A DNA stretch of 64,000 bases from Asticcacaulis benevestitus DSM 16100 = ATCC BAA-896 (GCF_000376105.1 NZ_AQWM01000006.1:1-64000), one strand, 5' to 3'; shown: positions 35,631-45,111, counted from the stretch's first letter. Notes: generated by a model from the sequence alone, not told the origin. A program made the numbers and translations.

Positions 35631-36931
35631 CCGTCAGCCACCTGTGACACGGGCGCTTTCGGCGACATCAGGGCGGCTGTCTTCATGCTGGCATGGGTAA
35701 CGCCGGCCAGACGCGCCACCGCCATCTGGCGGTAATTGTCGAAGCCCTGCACCATGCAGGCCCCTGCGGACAGCTTGGCCGCGGCGGCCAGACTGCTGAG
35801 GTAGTCCCGCATGCTGTCTTCGTCACGCTTGCCGCCGTCGTATTCGATACAGACGCCCGACAGACCACATTTGGCCAAGGTGGCGATCATCTTGCGATCG
35901 GCACTGACCGAGCCCACCACCGTCATGCAGAAAGGCTTGATCATCGAAACAATTTCAAGCACGCGGTGCGGCGGCACGCCATCGAGCCCACGCACTTCGA
36001 ACAGGACTTTCAAACCCATTTCAGCGGCGGCCTTCTGAACCTCCAGCGTGATTTTCTGACGCGCCCGCGCCGAGGCGAAGGTCGAGAAAGCGGCAGGCAC
36101 CACCATCATCATCTTGCGCTGTTCGGGCGTGCGCATCTTCAGCAGCTTCAGGCCCTGGTCAATATTCATGATATCGACCATTTCACGCAGGCCCCAATCG
36201 AGATTGGACAGCGCCTTGCGATCCAAAAGCGTGTTGTCGACGGCTTCCATCACCATCGATTCCAGACGATGACCGATCAGGATCATCTTTTTCATCTCGA
36301 ACAACGGCTCGACCGAGCTGGCAACCTTGAGATTGCGCCCGCCGAAATTGAGGATGCTGGCCACCATCACCGGCCGCTGCCCGTTATTGGCATTACCGTC
36401 ATCGGACGGCCCGTGGCCGCGCGCTTTCAGCGGTCCATTATCGGCCGATTGCAGATCGAAAAAGGTCTTGAGATCGACTTTCAGCAAGGACAGGCGATCG
36501 ACATCCTCGACCAGTACAGCGTAAAGCGGTACTTCAATGGCCGACATGTCACCCACGAAGAAATTACACAGTTCGTGCCACACCTCGGTCATGAACTGCG
36601 CGCCTTTGCGTGAGCCCACCTCGGGTAAAATCCCCATCCACGAATCCTCATGGATAGGAATGCACCAGTTGGGTTCAGGGTGAACACGCTCAAAAGCGTT
36701 TTTCAGGTGGCCGAAGACCAGTTCGGCCTTGCTGTCCCACTTGGCGCCGAGACGGACAATCAAGGTATCGAGTTTGAGCAGAAAGGCGTGACCGGTTGAA
36801 TCAGCATGGGTTTCACGCAGGCGTTCCACGATCACGACGGCATCATCATGCTCCAGCATGAAGGGTTCGCGGTCGTCACGCAGCGGACCGGCAGACTGGC
36901 CCCTTAAGGCTTCCTGATGCAAATCGGACAT
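35627..36931 (-). CDS. Uncharacterised protein with degenerate GGDEF- and EAL-like halves
   Basis: 434 residues, no membrane segment. The N-terminal half (about 40-135) can be aligned by eye to a GGDEF domain: HAFLLKLDTLI for the first strand, a helix ending in HLKNAFERV, and CIPIHEDSWMGILPE where RxGGDEF would be. The C-terminal half (about 250-410) resembles an EAL barrel: KMMMVVPAAFSTF as the vNlS strand, VLFEVRGLDGVP in place of EiTE, and GLSGVCIEYDGG where DDFG would be. None of the catalytic residues are conserved, so it would be a non-enzymatic relic or a binding protein. This assignment is inference; the gene itself is secure. Confidence 0.55.
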   Translation of the reverse strand: MSDLHQEALRGQSAGPLRDDREPFMLEHDDAVVIVERLRETHADSTGHAFLLKLDTLIVRLGAKWDSKAELVFGHLKNAFERVHPEPNWCIPIHEDSWMGILPEVGSRKGAQFMTEVWHELCNFFVGDMSAIEVPLYAVLVEDVDRLSLLKVDLKTFFDLQSADNGPLKARGHGPSDDGNANNGQRPVMVASILNFGGRNLKVASSVEPLFEMKKMILIGHRLESMVMEAVDNTLLDRKALSNLDWGLREMVDIMNIDQGLKLLKMRTPEQRKMMMVVPAAFSTFASARARQKITLEVQKAAAEMGLKVLFEVRGLDGVPPHRVLEIVSMIKPFCMTVVGSVSADRKMIATLAKCGLSGVCIEYDGGKRDEDSMRDYLSSLAAAAKLSAGACMVQGFDNYRQMAVARLAGVTHASMKTAALMSPKAPVSQVADG

Positions 36932-37157
36932 GGATGCACTTTTAGTTATGGGTACGCACTATTCCATAACCCTAAAGCCGTGCCATTGAGACAAGATTAA
37001 CAGCCGCGCCTTTCGGGAACAAAAAAGCCTTACACTACCGTTACGTGCGTGCCGGGTATTATTAAGCAAGTGTTCACCCTGTCGGGGCAAAGTCGGCGCA
37101 AACCTGTGATTCTGCTGCTTTGCCGGATTCGCCATCTGACTGGAACCTGACACGCCC

Positions 37158-38051
37158 TTGCCCGCCCTGCCGCTTGCCCAAAAACCAGTTGTCACGACCG
37201 ATGCGCCAGAGCCTGCGCGTCTGGCGGCGCCGCGCCCCGTGGCCGCCACCGGGCGTGATTTCCATATCACCGGTGACAGCATCGTGGCGCGCAAGCCCTT
37301 GTGCGAGACGGCTGAAACCGAGCGCGTTCCGGGTGGCGACCTTATCCGCTCTGATGAGGATCTGGTGGTGCGCCTGTGCCGCATGCCGGTCAATCTCGCC
37401 GCGCCGCTGCTGCGCGCCTCCCTGCCAAGCCTGACGCCGCAAGCCCTGCTGGCGCTGATTGTCTCCACCGGCGAGGCGCACCATCTTCTGATCGCCTGCC
37501 GGCCCTACCTTGACTGGCGTGTCGTCAAGGCGCTGTTGCGCACCCAGTCCGACAAGGTGCTGATCGCCCTCACGACCAATCCCACGCTCGATTTCGACGA
37601 TGACGATCAGGCCTTCATAGCCCGTCGCGGGCTTGAAAATCCGGTGGTGCGCGCCGCCGTTTTCGGCCACCAGGGCCTCATCTTCGCTAAGTCGCAACTC
37701 CGCCTGCAGCGCGGCGAGGACGTCAGCCACAGCAATCTCAAACTCATCGCCCTGTTGCGTGGTGGCGAAACGGCCGGCTTTGTACGCGAACTGGCGCGGC
37801 GCCTGAGCCTCGATACCGCCGCCCTGAGCCAGGCCCTGACCACCGCCTCGCCTGTACCGCTGGCGCTTGTCATGTGCGCCGCCGGCCTCGACCGCGCCCT
37901 TTTCCAGCACCTGCTGTCGCTGTGGCAAAAGGCCTATGGCGGCGAACCCTACATGGCGGAAAGTCAGCGCGCCCTGATCCTGTCGGTTTTCAACCTGACG
38001 CCGGCCACCGCCCGTCAGAAGTTAGCGGTGCTGATGAATCCGGCGCACTGA
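37158..38051 (+). CDS. DUF2336-like protein
   Basis: 297 residues from a TTG at 37158 (GGAA upstream); an in-frame TGA at 37137 limits the 5' end, and a GTG near 37239 is an alternative. Helical, HEAT-like repeats: LVVRLCRMPVNLAAPLLRAS, LLALIVSTGEAHHLLIA and VVKALL...NPTLDF resemble the DUF2336 family frequent in Caulobacterales and Rhizobiales. Function unknown. A second DUF2336 gene is at 39687-40871. Confidence 0.68.
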   Translation: MPALPLAQKPVVTTDAPEPARLAAPRPVAATGRDFHITGDSIVARKPLCETAETERVPGGDLIRSDEDLVVRLCRMPVNLAAPLLRASLPSLTPQALLALIVSTGEAHHLLIACRPYLDWRVVKALLRTQSDKVLIALTTNPTLDFDDDDQAFIARRGLENPVVRAAVFGHQGLIFAKSQLRLQRGEDVSHSNLKLIALLRGGETAGFVRELARRLSLDTAALSQALTTASPVPLALVMCAAGLDRALFQHLLSLWQKAYGGEPYMAESQRALILSVFNLTPATARQKLAVLMNPAH

Positions 38052-38117
38052 TTTCCTTAGACTTATCCGCCTAAAACAGCGTAGATAGATGGAAAATCCA
38101 ACCGAGCATCGGTGAAT

Positions 38118-38876
38118 ATGTCCCTACGCCTCGATTTCACCGCCTCCGATCGTCCCGAAGCGCAAGCCGCCTGCGCACGGCTGAAAGCGCTCTATGGCTC
38201 GGCCGCCAGTCCTGACGTTGTGGTGGCCCTGGGTGGCGATGGCTTTCTGCTGCAAACCGTCCACCGCTATCTGAAAGACCAGATTCCGATCTTCGGCATG
38301 AATCGCGGCAGCGTCGGCTTCCTGCTCAACGATTATGCCGAAGAACGCCTGATGGAGCGCATCCTGAAAAGCGAGAGCACGCTGATCACCCCGCTCAGCA
38401 TGACGGCGCGCACCAGCGCCGGCACCGAACATACGGCGCTGGCCTTCAACGAAGTGTCGCTGCTGCGCCAGTCGCATCAGGGCGCCAAGCTGCGCATTAT
38501 GATTGATGGCAAGGTGCGCCTTGATGAGCTGATATGCGATGGCGCCATGGTGGCCACCCCCGCCGGCTCGACCGCCTATAATCTTTCCGCCCACGGCCCG
38601 ATCATCCCCCTCACCGCCAAGGCCCTGGCCCTGACGCCGATCAGCGCCTTCCGACCCCGGCGCTGGCGTGGCGCCATCCTGCCCCATACGGCCAAGGTCC
38701 GCATCGAAGCGCTCGAAGCCGAAAAACGCCCGATCAGCGCGGCGGCCGACACCTTCGATGTGCGCGATGTCATCAGCGTCGATATCGCCGAAGCTGAAGA
38801 CCTGAAGGCCACCCTCCTGTTCGATGCCGGCAACGGTTACGATGAACGCGTGCTGGCGGAGCAATTCGTCAGCTAA
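38118..38876 (+). CDS. nadK: NAD kinase
   Basis: 252 residues from the ATG at 38118 (GTG at 38112 also open). The ALGGDGFLLQ motif with GGDG at 39-42, the FGMNRGSVGFL segment and the TPAGSTAYNLSAHGPI signature are complete. It phosphorylates NAD to NADP. The position between signalling genes is probably incidental. Confidence 0.93.
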   Translation: MSLRLDFTASDRPEAQAACARLKALYGSAASPDVVVALGGDGFLLQTVHRYLKDQIPIFGMNRGSVGFLLNDYAEERLMERILKSESTLITPLSMTARTSAGTEHTALAFNEVSLLRQSHQGAKLRIMIDGKVRLDELICDGAMVATPAGSTAYNLSAHGPIIPLTAKALALTPISAFRPRRWRGAILPHTAKVRIEALEAEKRPISAAADTFDVRDVISVDIAEAEDLKATLLFDAGNGYDERVLAEQFVS

Positions 38877-38959
38877 AAAAGCCAGCGCATTAGCTGTTCT
38901 TAAATCACCTGCGTGTAGGGTGGGCCTTACTTAATATCCGCGCAGAAGGTCTTTCCCGC

Positions 38960-39463
38960 ATGTCCATGCCTGAAAAAGCTCAAATTATTCAAGTGCCGAA
39001 CACCCTTCGCGCCAAGGTTGGCGGTCGTCTCGGCGCGCTTGATAATGAAGCCATCGCCAAGGCCGAGGCCGCGCTGGCCGATCTTTCGACCCATTTTGAA
39101 ACGTGGCTGATGGACGAGATCAAGAAGCTGGAAGACGTCCAGCTTGTGATCAAGGAAGAGGGCCTCAACCCGATAAACGCCGATCAGCTCTTCTATCGTG
39201 CCCACGATCTCAAGGGCCTGGGCACGACCTACGGCTTCCCGCTGATCACCCGCATTTCCGGCTCGCTGTGCAAGGTGCTGGATGAAGAAGACAAACGCGC
39301 CATTGCGCCGTGGAAACTGGTCGAGGCTCACATGGACGCCATCCGCGCCGTGGTGCGTGGCCAGATCAAGACCGAGGATCATCCGGTTGGCAAGGTCCTG
39401 ACGGAAACACTGGAGGCCCGCGTCAAGGAACACCTGGAAGCCCACAACCTGATGACGACGTGA
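38960..39463 (+). CDS. Stand-alone Hpt (histidine phosphotransfer) protein
   Basis: 167 residues, all helical. RAHDLKGLGTTYGF carries the phosphorylated His82 and the conserved HxLKG motif. A helix of about 35 residues before it (LADLSTHFETWLMDEIKKL) completes the four-helix bundle, and a C-terminal acidic-basic helix follows. It would shuttle phosphate between a hybrid kinase and a response regulator. AGAAGG precedes the ATG. A strong terminator follows. Confidence 0.85.
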   Translation: MSMPEKAQIIQVPNTLRAKVGGRLGALDNEAIAKAEAALADLSTHFETWLMDEIKKLEDVQLVIKEEGLNPINADQLFYRAHDLKGLGTTYGFPLITRISGSLCKVLDEEDKRAIAPWKLVEAHMDAIRAVVRGQIKTEDHPVGKVLTETLEARVKEHLEAHNLMTT

Positions 39464-39484
39464 TCATCGGATAGCAGATACGAA

Positions 39485-39511
39485 AAAGGCGGCCCTCACC
39501 GGCCGCCTTTT
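39485..39511 (+). terminator. Rho-independent terminator after the Hpt gene
   Basis: AAAGGCGGCC, six-base loop, GGCCGCCTTT, with the T-run continuing to seven T in total. It begins 22 bases after the stop. Confidence 0.9.
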
Positions 39512-39686
39512 TTTCTTGTCTCAATTCCAGATCTTCTCAGATTTGGCAAGGGCGCCTTTCTTTCTGAAGAGGGTGGCCCGCCCGAGCCTTTGCGAGGTCA
39601 GCCCGCCGATTTGATCCCTTCATCAGATCGGCAAGACTAGCAAAATACGCGAGTTAGAAAACCCGCGCGGCGCTTGAGCGCATAAG

Positions 39687-40871
39687 TCAAGCGGCCTTAA
39701 GCATATCCGTACCCGACGCTTCGCTCACCCTGGTCCAGCGGCGCCCGCGGGAATCGCGATCAAGACGCTCATACAAATAGATCAGGTCTTCGCGTGGTGC
39801 GAAAGGCGCCTGCGTCAGGAAGCGCTCGATCAGGCGCTCCTGCATGCGCAGCGGATCGAGATGACCGGCTTCCGCCTGCAGACTGTGGTAAATTTCGATC
39901 GCCATGCGGAAGGTCTGGAACATGCGGGCCGGCAGCCCGGCGCGATCATAGATGGCGCGCAGGCCAAGCGACCCGGCATCGTGCACCATCAGCCATGTGC
40001 GTTCATGCGGCACGCCGGACAGCTCGGCCAGGGCATGTTCGAAGAAGCCCATATGGCCGCGCACCAGAGCGCGCAGGATCAGCGATGGCGTCAGGCGTTC
40101 CGAGGCCATGAGGTGACGCGCCAGACCTTGCGGATCAAAGCTGGCGCCGGCCTGATCGGCCATATCGACCGTGGCGCGTTCCCGCGTGGCCGTGACGATT
40201 TCGATGGCCGTTTCCGGCTTGATGGCGTGATGAGAGATCAGCTGTTCCCGCAAGGCGGCGCTGACGATGGTGACCAGGCGTTCGCTCACCGATACCGGCA
40301 GAACCTTGCGATTGATCAGCACGCTGTGCACCACTTCCGACGTGCCGAAGCGGTCCATGACGCGGTTCATGCCGCCATCGGAAAACCGGGCATTGTCATT
40401 GGCGCAGGCGATGACCACCGCTTCCTCGACGCCACTATCGGCCAGCGACGCGGTGACGACTTCGGATAGCGTTTCGCGCTTGGCGATAGCGACCTGACGC
40501 ACCGGACCGCCGGAGCGGATGATATCGGCAAGATCCTCATCGCTGAACAGCGGCGAATACGTCAACACCGGCACGGCGACCGTGACGACATCCTGCGCCA
40601 GCTTGAGCGCTACATCGTGGGGTAACAACGCCGACGTCCGCAGGGTGACGGCCAGGGCGCGGCGCACCAGTTCGGCGGCGTCCTGCGCCAGCATACGGAT
40701 GATTTCCTGCGCGGCCAAACGGTCGCTGTCCGTCAGTGCTCCGCGTTCCATGACGCGGCAGATCTTGTGGGTGGCGACGGCGCGATCATCGGCATTGTCG
40801 CTGCGCACCAGGCGCTGGATATCCGCCTCGGAAACGGCGGGGCGCTGAGTAAGGTTATAGCCTGACGTCAT
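39687..40871 (-). CDS. DUF2336-domain protein
   Basis: 394 residues from the ATG at 40871; codons further upstream lie in non-coding-like sequence. Entirely helical repeats: SDNADDRAVATHKICRVM, LAQDAAELVRRALAVTL, DVALKLAQDVVTVAVPVL and the FSDEDLADIIRSGGP block are typical of DUF2336. The C-terminal 150 residues (ASERLTPSLILRALVRGHMGFFEHALAELS) are also family-typical. Function unknown. Confidence 0.82.
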   Translation of the reverse strand: MTSGYNLTQRPAVSEADIQRLVRSDNADDRAVATHKICRVMERGALTDSDRLAAQEIIRMLAQDAAELVRRALAVTLRTSALLPHDVALKLAQDVVTVAVPVLTYSPLFSDEDLADIIRSGGPVRQVAIAKRETLSEVVTASLADSGVEEAVVIACANDNARFSDGGMNRVMDRFGTSEVVHSVLINRKVLPVSVSERLVTIVSAALREQLISHHAIKPETAIEIVTATRERATVDMADQAGASFDPQGLARHLMASERLTPSLILRALVRGHMGFFEHALAELSGVPHERTWLMVHDAGSLGLRAIYDRAGLPARMFQTFRMAIEIYHSLQAEAGHLDPLRMQERLIERFLTQAPFAPREDLIYLYERLDRDSRGRRWTRVSEASGTDMLKAA

Positions 40872-41123
40872 GCGGGCGAATCCTTGAAGAAGCTTAGAGA
40901 ATTCTTGCGAATCCTCAACCTGTGAAGTGTCGCGCGGTAACCCTAACGAAACCTTTACTCCCGGTGTTATCCCTCTGTTTACCAACAAAATTAGCCTGAA
41001 AATACGGAATCGGCGTCACGCAGATCTCTTAAAGGTTGTTCTATTGTTCAAAACCGCATCAAAAATTTATATTCAGCTTCTGCAGGTAACCGTGCGGCAA
41101 GGTCTCTGTGCCATGGTGGCGGC

Positions 41124-42980
41124 ATGAACAGTCCTCAGCGTACCCCAACCGAACCCGCCTCGCCCTTGCCGCGCCACGTCTCGCGCGACTCCGTAGTGCT
41201 CGATTACGGTCTGCTGGCCCAATGGCGGCTGTCGCCCTATGCCCTGGGCTTCTTCGGTATAGGCCTGCCCCTGTTTATCTGGGCGGCGGCGCTCGCCGTT
41301 TCCGGCTGGCTTCTTGCCATATATCTGATGGTGTTTCTGATCAACTGGACGGTCTTCATGATCATGAAGAACCAGTCCGCCAAGCGGATGACCGCCACAC
41401 CGACGCCGGATCCGGCGCTTCGCTATACCCTGATCCGCGAACGTCGCCTGCGTCAAGGCGCGGCCGGCGCACTGTGGACGCTGACACTGCTGATGATTTC
41501 CCTAAGCGTCAGCCTTAGCGGCCAGGGCCAGCATAACGAATTCATGCTGATGATCTGTGGCGGCGCGGCTGTCGGCGTCATCTTCTTCTGCGCACCCGTC
41601 CTGCTTTTTCTGCTGATCTTGGGGCCCATCGCCGTGGCCGGCCCGATATTTGCCATGTATCACCTTCATCCCGGCGGTGAACTGAGCCAGTTCATGACCG
41701 GCGGCATGGCCCTGACCCTCGCTATGGGCTTTGTACTCAACCGCCACATGCAAGAGCATTACCTGCTCCAGCATGGCCAGCTTGAAGCCGCCTCTGAGCG
41801 CGAATCCGCCCGCGCCGAAGCTCATGCGCTCAATGACGCCAAGATGGCCCTGATGGAAACCCTGTCACGCGAAGTCCAAACCGGCCTTACAGGCATCGAG
41901 CAAAACCTGCTGCAGGGCCTCACGCACCTGTCGCGCGCGCCGGCGCCGCGCCAGTATGTCGATGCCGCTCTGAACGAGGTCGGGCACCTGCAATCGATCC
42001 TGGTCACCACACTCGATAACGACACCGCCGCCGCCGGTCAGATAGAGATCGACGTCAGGCCGCTCGATATCGACCTGCTGGCCCAGCGCATGATCGGCCA
42101 GTTCGCCCCCCTGGCACACAGCAAGGGCCTGAGCCTCAGCTATAACACATCCAGCCTCCCGGAAGGCACCCTGCCTGGCCTGAAGGGCGCCGCCCTGGGT
42201 GACGAACATCGCGTCGAGCAGATCCTGGCCCACCTGCTCAGCAACGCCCTGCTCTACACGCAACAGGGCCGCGTCGAACTCAAGCTCCTGTTGCTGCCGG
42301 AAGGTTTCCTGCGCCTCGAAGTGGTCGATTCTGGCCCAGGCCTCAGCCCGGGCGAACTCGAACAGGCCTTTACACCCCATGCCCGCATACTGCGCACCTC
42401 GTCCGGCCAGTCAGGCGCCGGCCTGGGCCTTAGCCTGTCGCGTTCCCTGAGCGCCCTTATGGGCGGACGCACCGGCGCGGAAAGCACGCTCGATGTCGGC
42501 TCGAAATTCTGGCTCGACCTGCCTTACGATTCCGGAGCCGTGCCACCGCCACGCCCCGTCGACTCGGACGACGCGCCAAGGGCTGCTCACGATCACAGCC
42601 TGCGTGTCCTGCTGATTTCCAATGACAGCCTGCGCTCGGCACTACTGCGCGACTCGCTCGAGCATCTCGGCCACAAGTGCCTGACCTCGACCTCTCGCGA
42701 GCGCGCGCTTACCCTGGCCAAGAAGGCGCCGATCGACGCCTGCCTGATCTCGACCGGCACCCTTGATGTGCTTGAAGACGCCGATCATCGCGGCACTCTG
42801 GAGCGTTTCCTGAACAGCCTGCGCCAAACGCAGGAAGACGCCCGCCTCACTATCGTGGCACTGCTGCCCGATGGCCAACAGGCCGAAGCCCTGCACGATC
42901 TGGGGGTGACCTCGCTGCTGATGCCGCTGAACCGTGAGGCCCTGTCACGCGCGCTAGCGCAAGCGCCTAGCCTGGCCTAA
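41124..42980 (+). CDS. Membrane histidine-kinase-like protein lacking phospho-acceptor His and receiver Asp
   Basis: 618 residues. Four to six membrane helices lie between about 40 and 205. Then comes a dimerisation helix pair where the usual SHELRTPL box reads SREVQTGL, so Arg249 replaces His and the Pro is lost. The ATPase domain looks intact: N box LLSNALLYT (Asn374), G1 DSGPG (402-406), G2 GAGLGL (431-436). A C-terminal receiver-like domain (about 492-615) has LLISND for the acidic pocket, Ser543 at the phospho-Asp position and Met600 at the Lys position. It could bind ATP but neither give nor accept phosphate in the normal way. Confidence 0.8.
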   Translation: MNSPQRTPTEPASPLPRHVSRDSVVLDYGLLAQWRLSPYALGFFGIGLPLFIWAAALAVSGWLLAIYLMVFLINWTVFMIMKNQSAKRMTATPTPDPALRYTLIRERRLRQGAAGALWTLTLLMISLSVSLSGQGQHNEFMLMICGGAAVGVIFFCAPVLLFLLILGPIAVAGPIFAMYHLHPGGELSQFMTGGMALTLAMGFVLNRHMQEHYLLQHGQLEAASERESARAEAHALNDAKMALMETLSREVQTGLTGIEQNLLQGLTHLSRAPAPRQYVDAALNEVGHLQSILVTTLDNDTAAAGQIEIDVRPLDIDLLAQRMIGQFAPLAHSKGLSLSYNTSSLPEGTLPGLKGAALGDEHRVEQILAHLLSNALLYTQQGRVELKLLLLPEGFLRLEVVDSGPGLSPGELEQAFTPHARILRTSSGQSGAGLGLSLSRSLSALMGGRTGAESTLDVGSKFWLDLPYDSGAVPPPRPVDSDDAPRAAHDHSLRVLLISNDSLRSALLRDSLEHLGHKCLTSTSRERALTLAKKAPIDACLISTGTLDVLEDADHRGTLERFLNSLRQTQEDARLTIVALLPDGQQAEALHDLGVTSLLMPLNREALSRALAQAPSLA

Positions 42981-42986
42981 ACCAAC

Positions 42987-43916
42987 TCAACCCAGAAGGT
43001 TTCCGAAGGCCTTGGCGTAGGCGTTATCCGGGCTCTTGCTGTCCGTGCCCTCTTCCTCGCCCGGCCCGAAGGCCGCCATCAGTTGCGTGGCGAAGAGCAT
43101 GCCCTTCTGGCCGTCGTCGCTGCCGAACATCATGTCCAGTATCGCCTGATCCGAACGCACCTTTTCCATCCGCGACGCGATCATAAGACGCCCGTCATCC
43201 GTATCGACAGGCGCTGTCGCCGGCACCGCCATGGTCGCCGAACCGCCGGTTTTGGTCAGGTTAGCGATCACATCGCTGACATTCAGCGCGCGACCGGCTT
43301 TATAGAAAATAGTGTGATTGGCGCGCGCCGCGCCGGGAAACAGGTTGGCGGCAATGGCTGTGGGGCGCTGCTGGCTGGCACTGATCAGATTGGCGGCGCC
43401 TGCGGGGCCTAAAAAGTGCGCCGCGTACAGCTCGCCCTGCGTCGGGTCACGGCCAATGCGGCCCTTGAGATAGGCGGCGTGGCCGGCGGTCAGTTCCGCC
43501 CCCATGACGGCGCTGGCCATCGCGTCATAGCGCAATCCCAGCACCTGTTTGCGCGCAGCCGGATCATTGACATGGTAGCGGCCATCGCGGCCCTTGGTGA
43601 TCTGGTCGGCAAAGGCGCCATAGCCATGCTTGGCGCCATGCGTCTTGACCGTACTCAGCCAGGTCTGTTCGATGAACTGGAACAGACCCGCCGCCGACGA
43701 GGTCGGAGCCTTGGCGCCGGGATTGAGCGAGCTTTCGCGCGTCGCCGTCTTGACCAGATAGTTGAAATCGACCCCCGTGGCGTCAGCGGCGCGTTGCAGC
43801 GCCCCCATGACGCCGGTGCCGACACGCTCGGCGCCACGCGTGACCGTATCGGCGACCTGATCCATACGGTTCAGGAAGGTGGGCGACGGGGCATCTGTGG
43901 CAATAAACGTACGCAT
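42987..43916 (-). CDS. Lytic transglycosylase (SLT domain)
   Basis: 309 residues, GAGG ribosome site. TATRESSLNPGAKAP with catalytic Glu61, AAGLFQFIEQTWL and the later YAAHFLGPAGAANL are family 1 lytic transglycosylase motifs; it cuts peptidoglycan strands to 1,6-anhydro ends. No clear signal peptide is visible, as in some flagellum-linked transglycosylases. A consensus CtrA box is 41 bases upstream of the ATG, suggesting expression tied to the cell cycle. Confidence 0.85.
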   Translation of the reverse strand: MRTFIATDAPSPTFLNRMDQVADTVTRGAERVGTGVMGALQRAADATGVDFNYLVKTATRESSLNPGAKAPTSSAAGLFQFIEQTWLSTVKTHGAKHGYGAFADQITKGRDGRYHVNDPAARKQVLGLRYDAMASAVMGAELTAGHAAYLKGRIGRDPTQGELYAAHFLGPAGAANLISASQQRPTAIAANLFPGAARANHTIFYKAGRALNVSDVIANLTKTGGSATMAVPATAPVDTDDGRLMIASRMEKVRSDQAILDMMFGSDDGQKGMLFATQLMAAFGPGEEEGTDSKSPDNAYAKAFGNLLG

Positions 43917-43956
43917 GATACAAACCTCACATAGGCAGATTTTGCCCTACACGTGG

Positions 43957-43972
43957 TTAATATGCGCTTAAC
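43957..43972 (-). promoter_or_regulatory. CtrA box (TTAA-N7-TTAAC)
   Basis: TTAA (43957-43960), TATGCGC, TTAAC (43968-43972) is an exact match to the CtrA full-site consensus. It stands directly upstream of the lytic transglycosylase gene. Confidence 0.65.
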
Positions 43973-43977
43973 TTTGG

Positions 43978-45024
43978 TTAAAAGCGGTCCGGACGGTAGA
44001 TGCCTTCATCGGGCGAGGGCTGGCCTTCGATCAGCGCCAGAATGATTTTGGCCGCGAACGGGGCGAAAATATAGCCGTTGCGCCGCATGCCCGTGGCAAC
44101 CAGCACGCCCGAAGCCGGGTCACGCCCGATCAGCGGCCAGCCGTCCGGCGTGGCGGCGCGGATGCCGGTACGCGGCATGGCCGTTCCAATGTCAATGTTC
44201 ATATCGGCAGCACGACCAATCAGAGTTTCGACCACATCAGGCTCGACGCGCAGGTCCGCCTGCCCCATCTGCATGGTCGCGCCAAACTTTGCGATTCGTC
44301 CGTAATCGGCAAGATAGCCCGTCGCCGACCGCAAAACGCCAAACCCGCCCCGCCCTTCGATATCGAGCAGATGGCCCTTGATGGGCCTAAGTGCCGAAAG
44401 CCCGGGGATGCTGTCAGCCAATACCTTGCTGTCATAGCCAGCCGCCACAACAACCGCGTCGGCCGTCAGGACCTCGCCGCTATCAAGCCTTACCTGAACG
44501 GCCGAAACCTCTTTGACGCTCGCTCTCAGGCTTACACCGCCGAGCGCATCCAGATGAGCAGCTAAGGCTTCAAGCATTGGCCCGGCTTCCACCAGCCATT
44601 CATCATGGATCCTGGTAGCGCTGGAAGCCTCCGGAATTGACTTCGCAAGGACTGAGGCATGGTTCGCGCCCATTGCGGCGAGTGTATCCGCCGATGCGGC
44701 AGGCGTATCGCTGATATAGATTGCGTCGCCCGTCTGGGCCTTCACCAGAGCCTGTTGCAGCGCTTCCGGCCATAGCGCGTTAAGATCTAGCCAGGCGCCT
44801 TGTGCGTCCTTGAAACGTCGATAACTGAAAGCCGGATCGGGATCGTTCATCGCCTCCATGGCGGGCGCGATCATGCCGGCCGCGACCCCCGAAGCGGTCG
44901 CCTCGATATCATCGCGCGTGATCAGCGTGACCTTGTGACCGGAGGCCTGCGCCGCCACGGCGATCGTCAGGCCGACAATGCCGCCACCGACGACGATCAG
45001 GGAATGAGAAGGGCTTTGGACCAT
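43978..45024 (-). CDS. ThiO-like glycine/D-amino acid oxidase
   Basis: 348 residues. The FAD-binding VVGGGIVGL is at 11-19; the ASGVAAGMIAPAM segment, the ATGMRRNGYIFAP region and the last PDEGIYRPDRF are those of ThiO/DadA-type flavin oxidases. ThiO makes dehydroglycine for the thiazole ring of thiamine, but no thi genes are adjacent, so a general D-amino acid oxidase is as likely. Confidence 0.75.
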   Translation of the reverse strand: MVQSPSHSLIVVGGGIVGLTIAVAAQASGHKVTLITRDDIEATASGVAAGMIAPAMEAMNDPDPAFSYRRFKDAQGAWLDLNALWPEALQQALVKAQTGDAIYISDTPAASADTLAAMGANHASVLAKSIPEASSATRIHDEWLVEAGPMLEALAAHLDALGGVSLRASVKEVSAVQVRLDSGEVLTADAVVVAAGYDSKVLADSIPGLSALRPIKGHLLDIEGRGGFGVLRSATGYLADYGRIAKFGATMQMGQADLRVEPDVVETLIGRAADMNIDIGTAMPRTGIRAATPDGWPLIGRDPASGVLVATGMRRNGYIFAPFAAKIILALIEGQPSPDEGIYRPDRF

Positions 45025-45111
45025 GACTTCGACCTACGCGATTCCACTCTGTGGCGCCATGCGACACGACAGCTTTTTACGCGCTAAATTGTCCGGGAAA
45101 GGATCTTGTGA

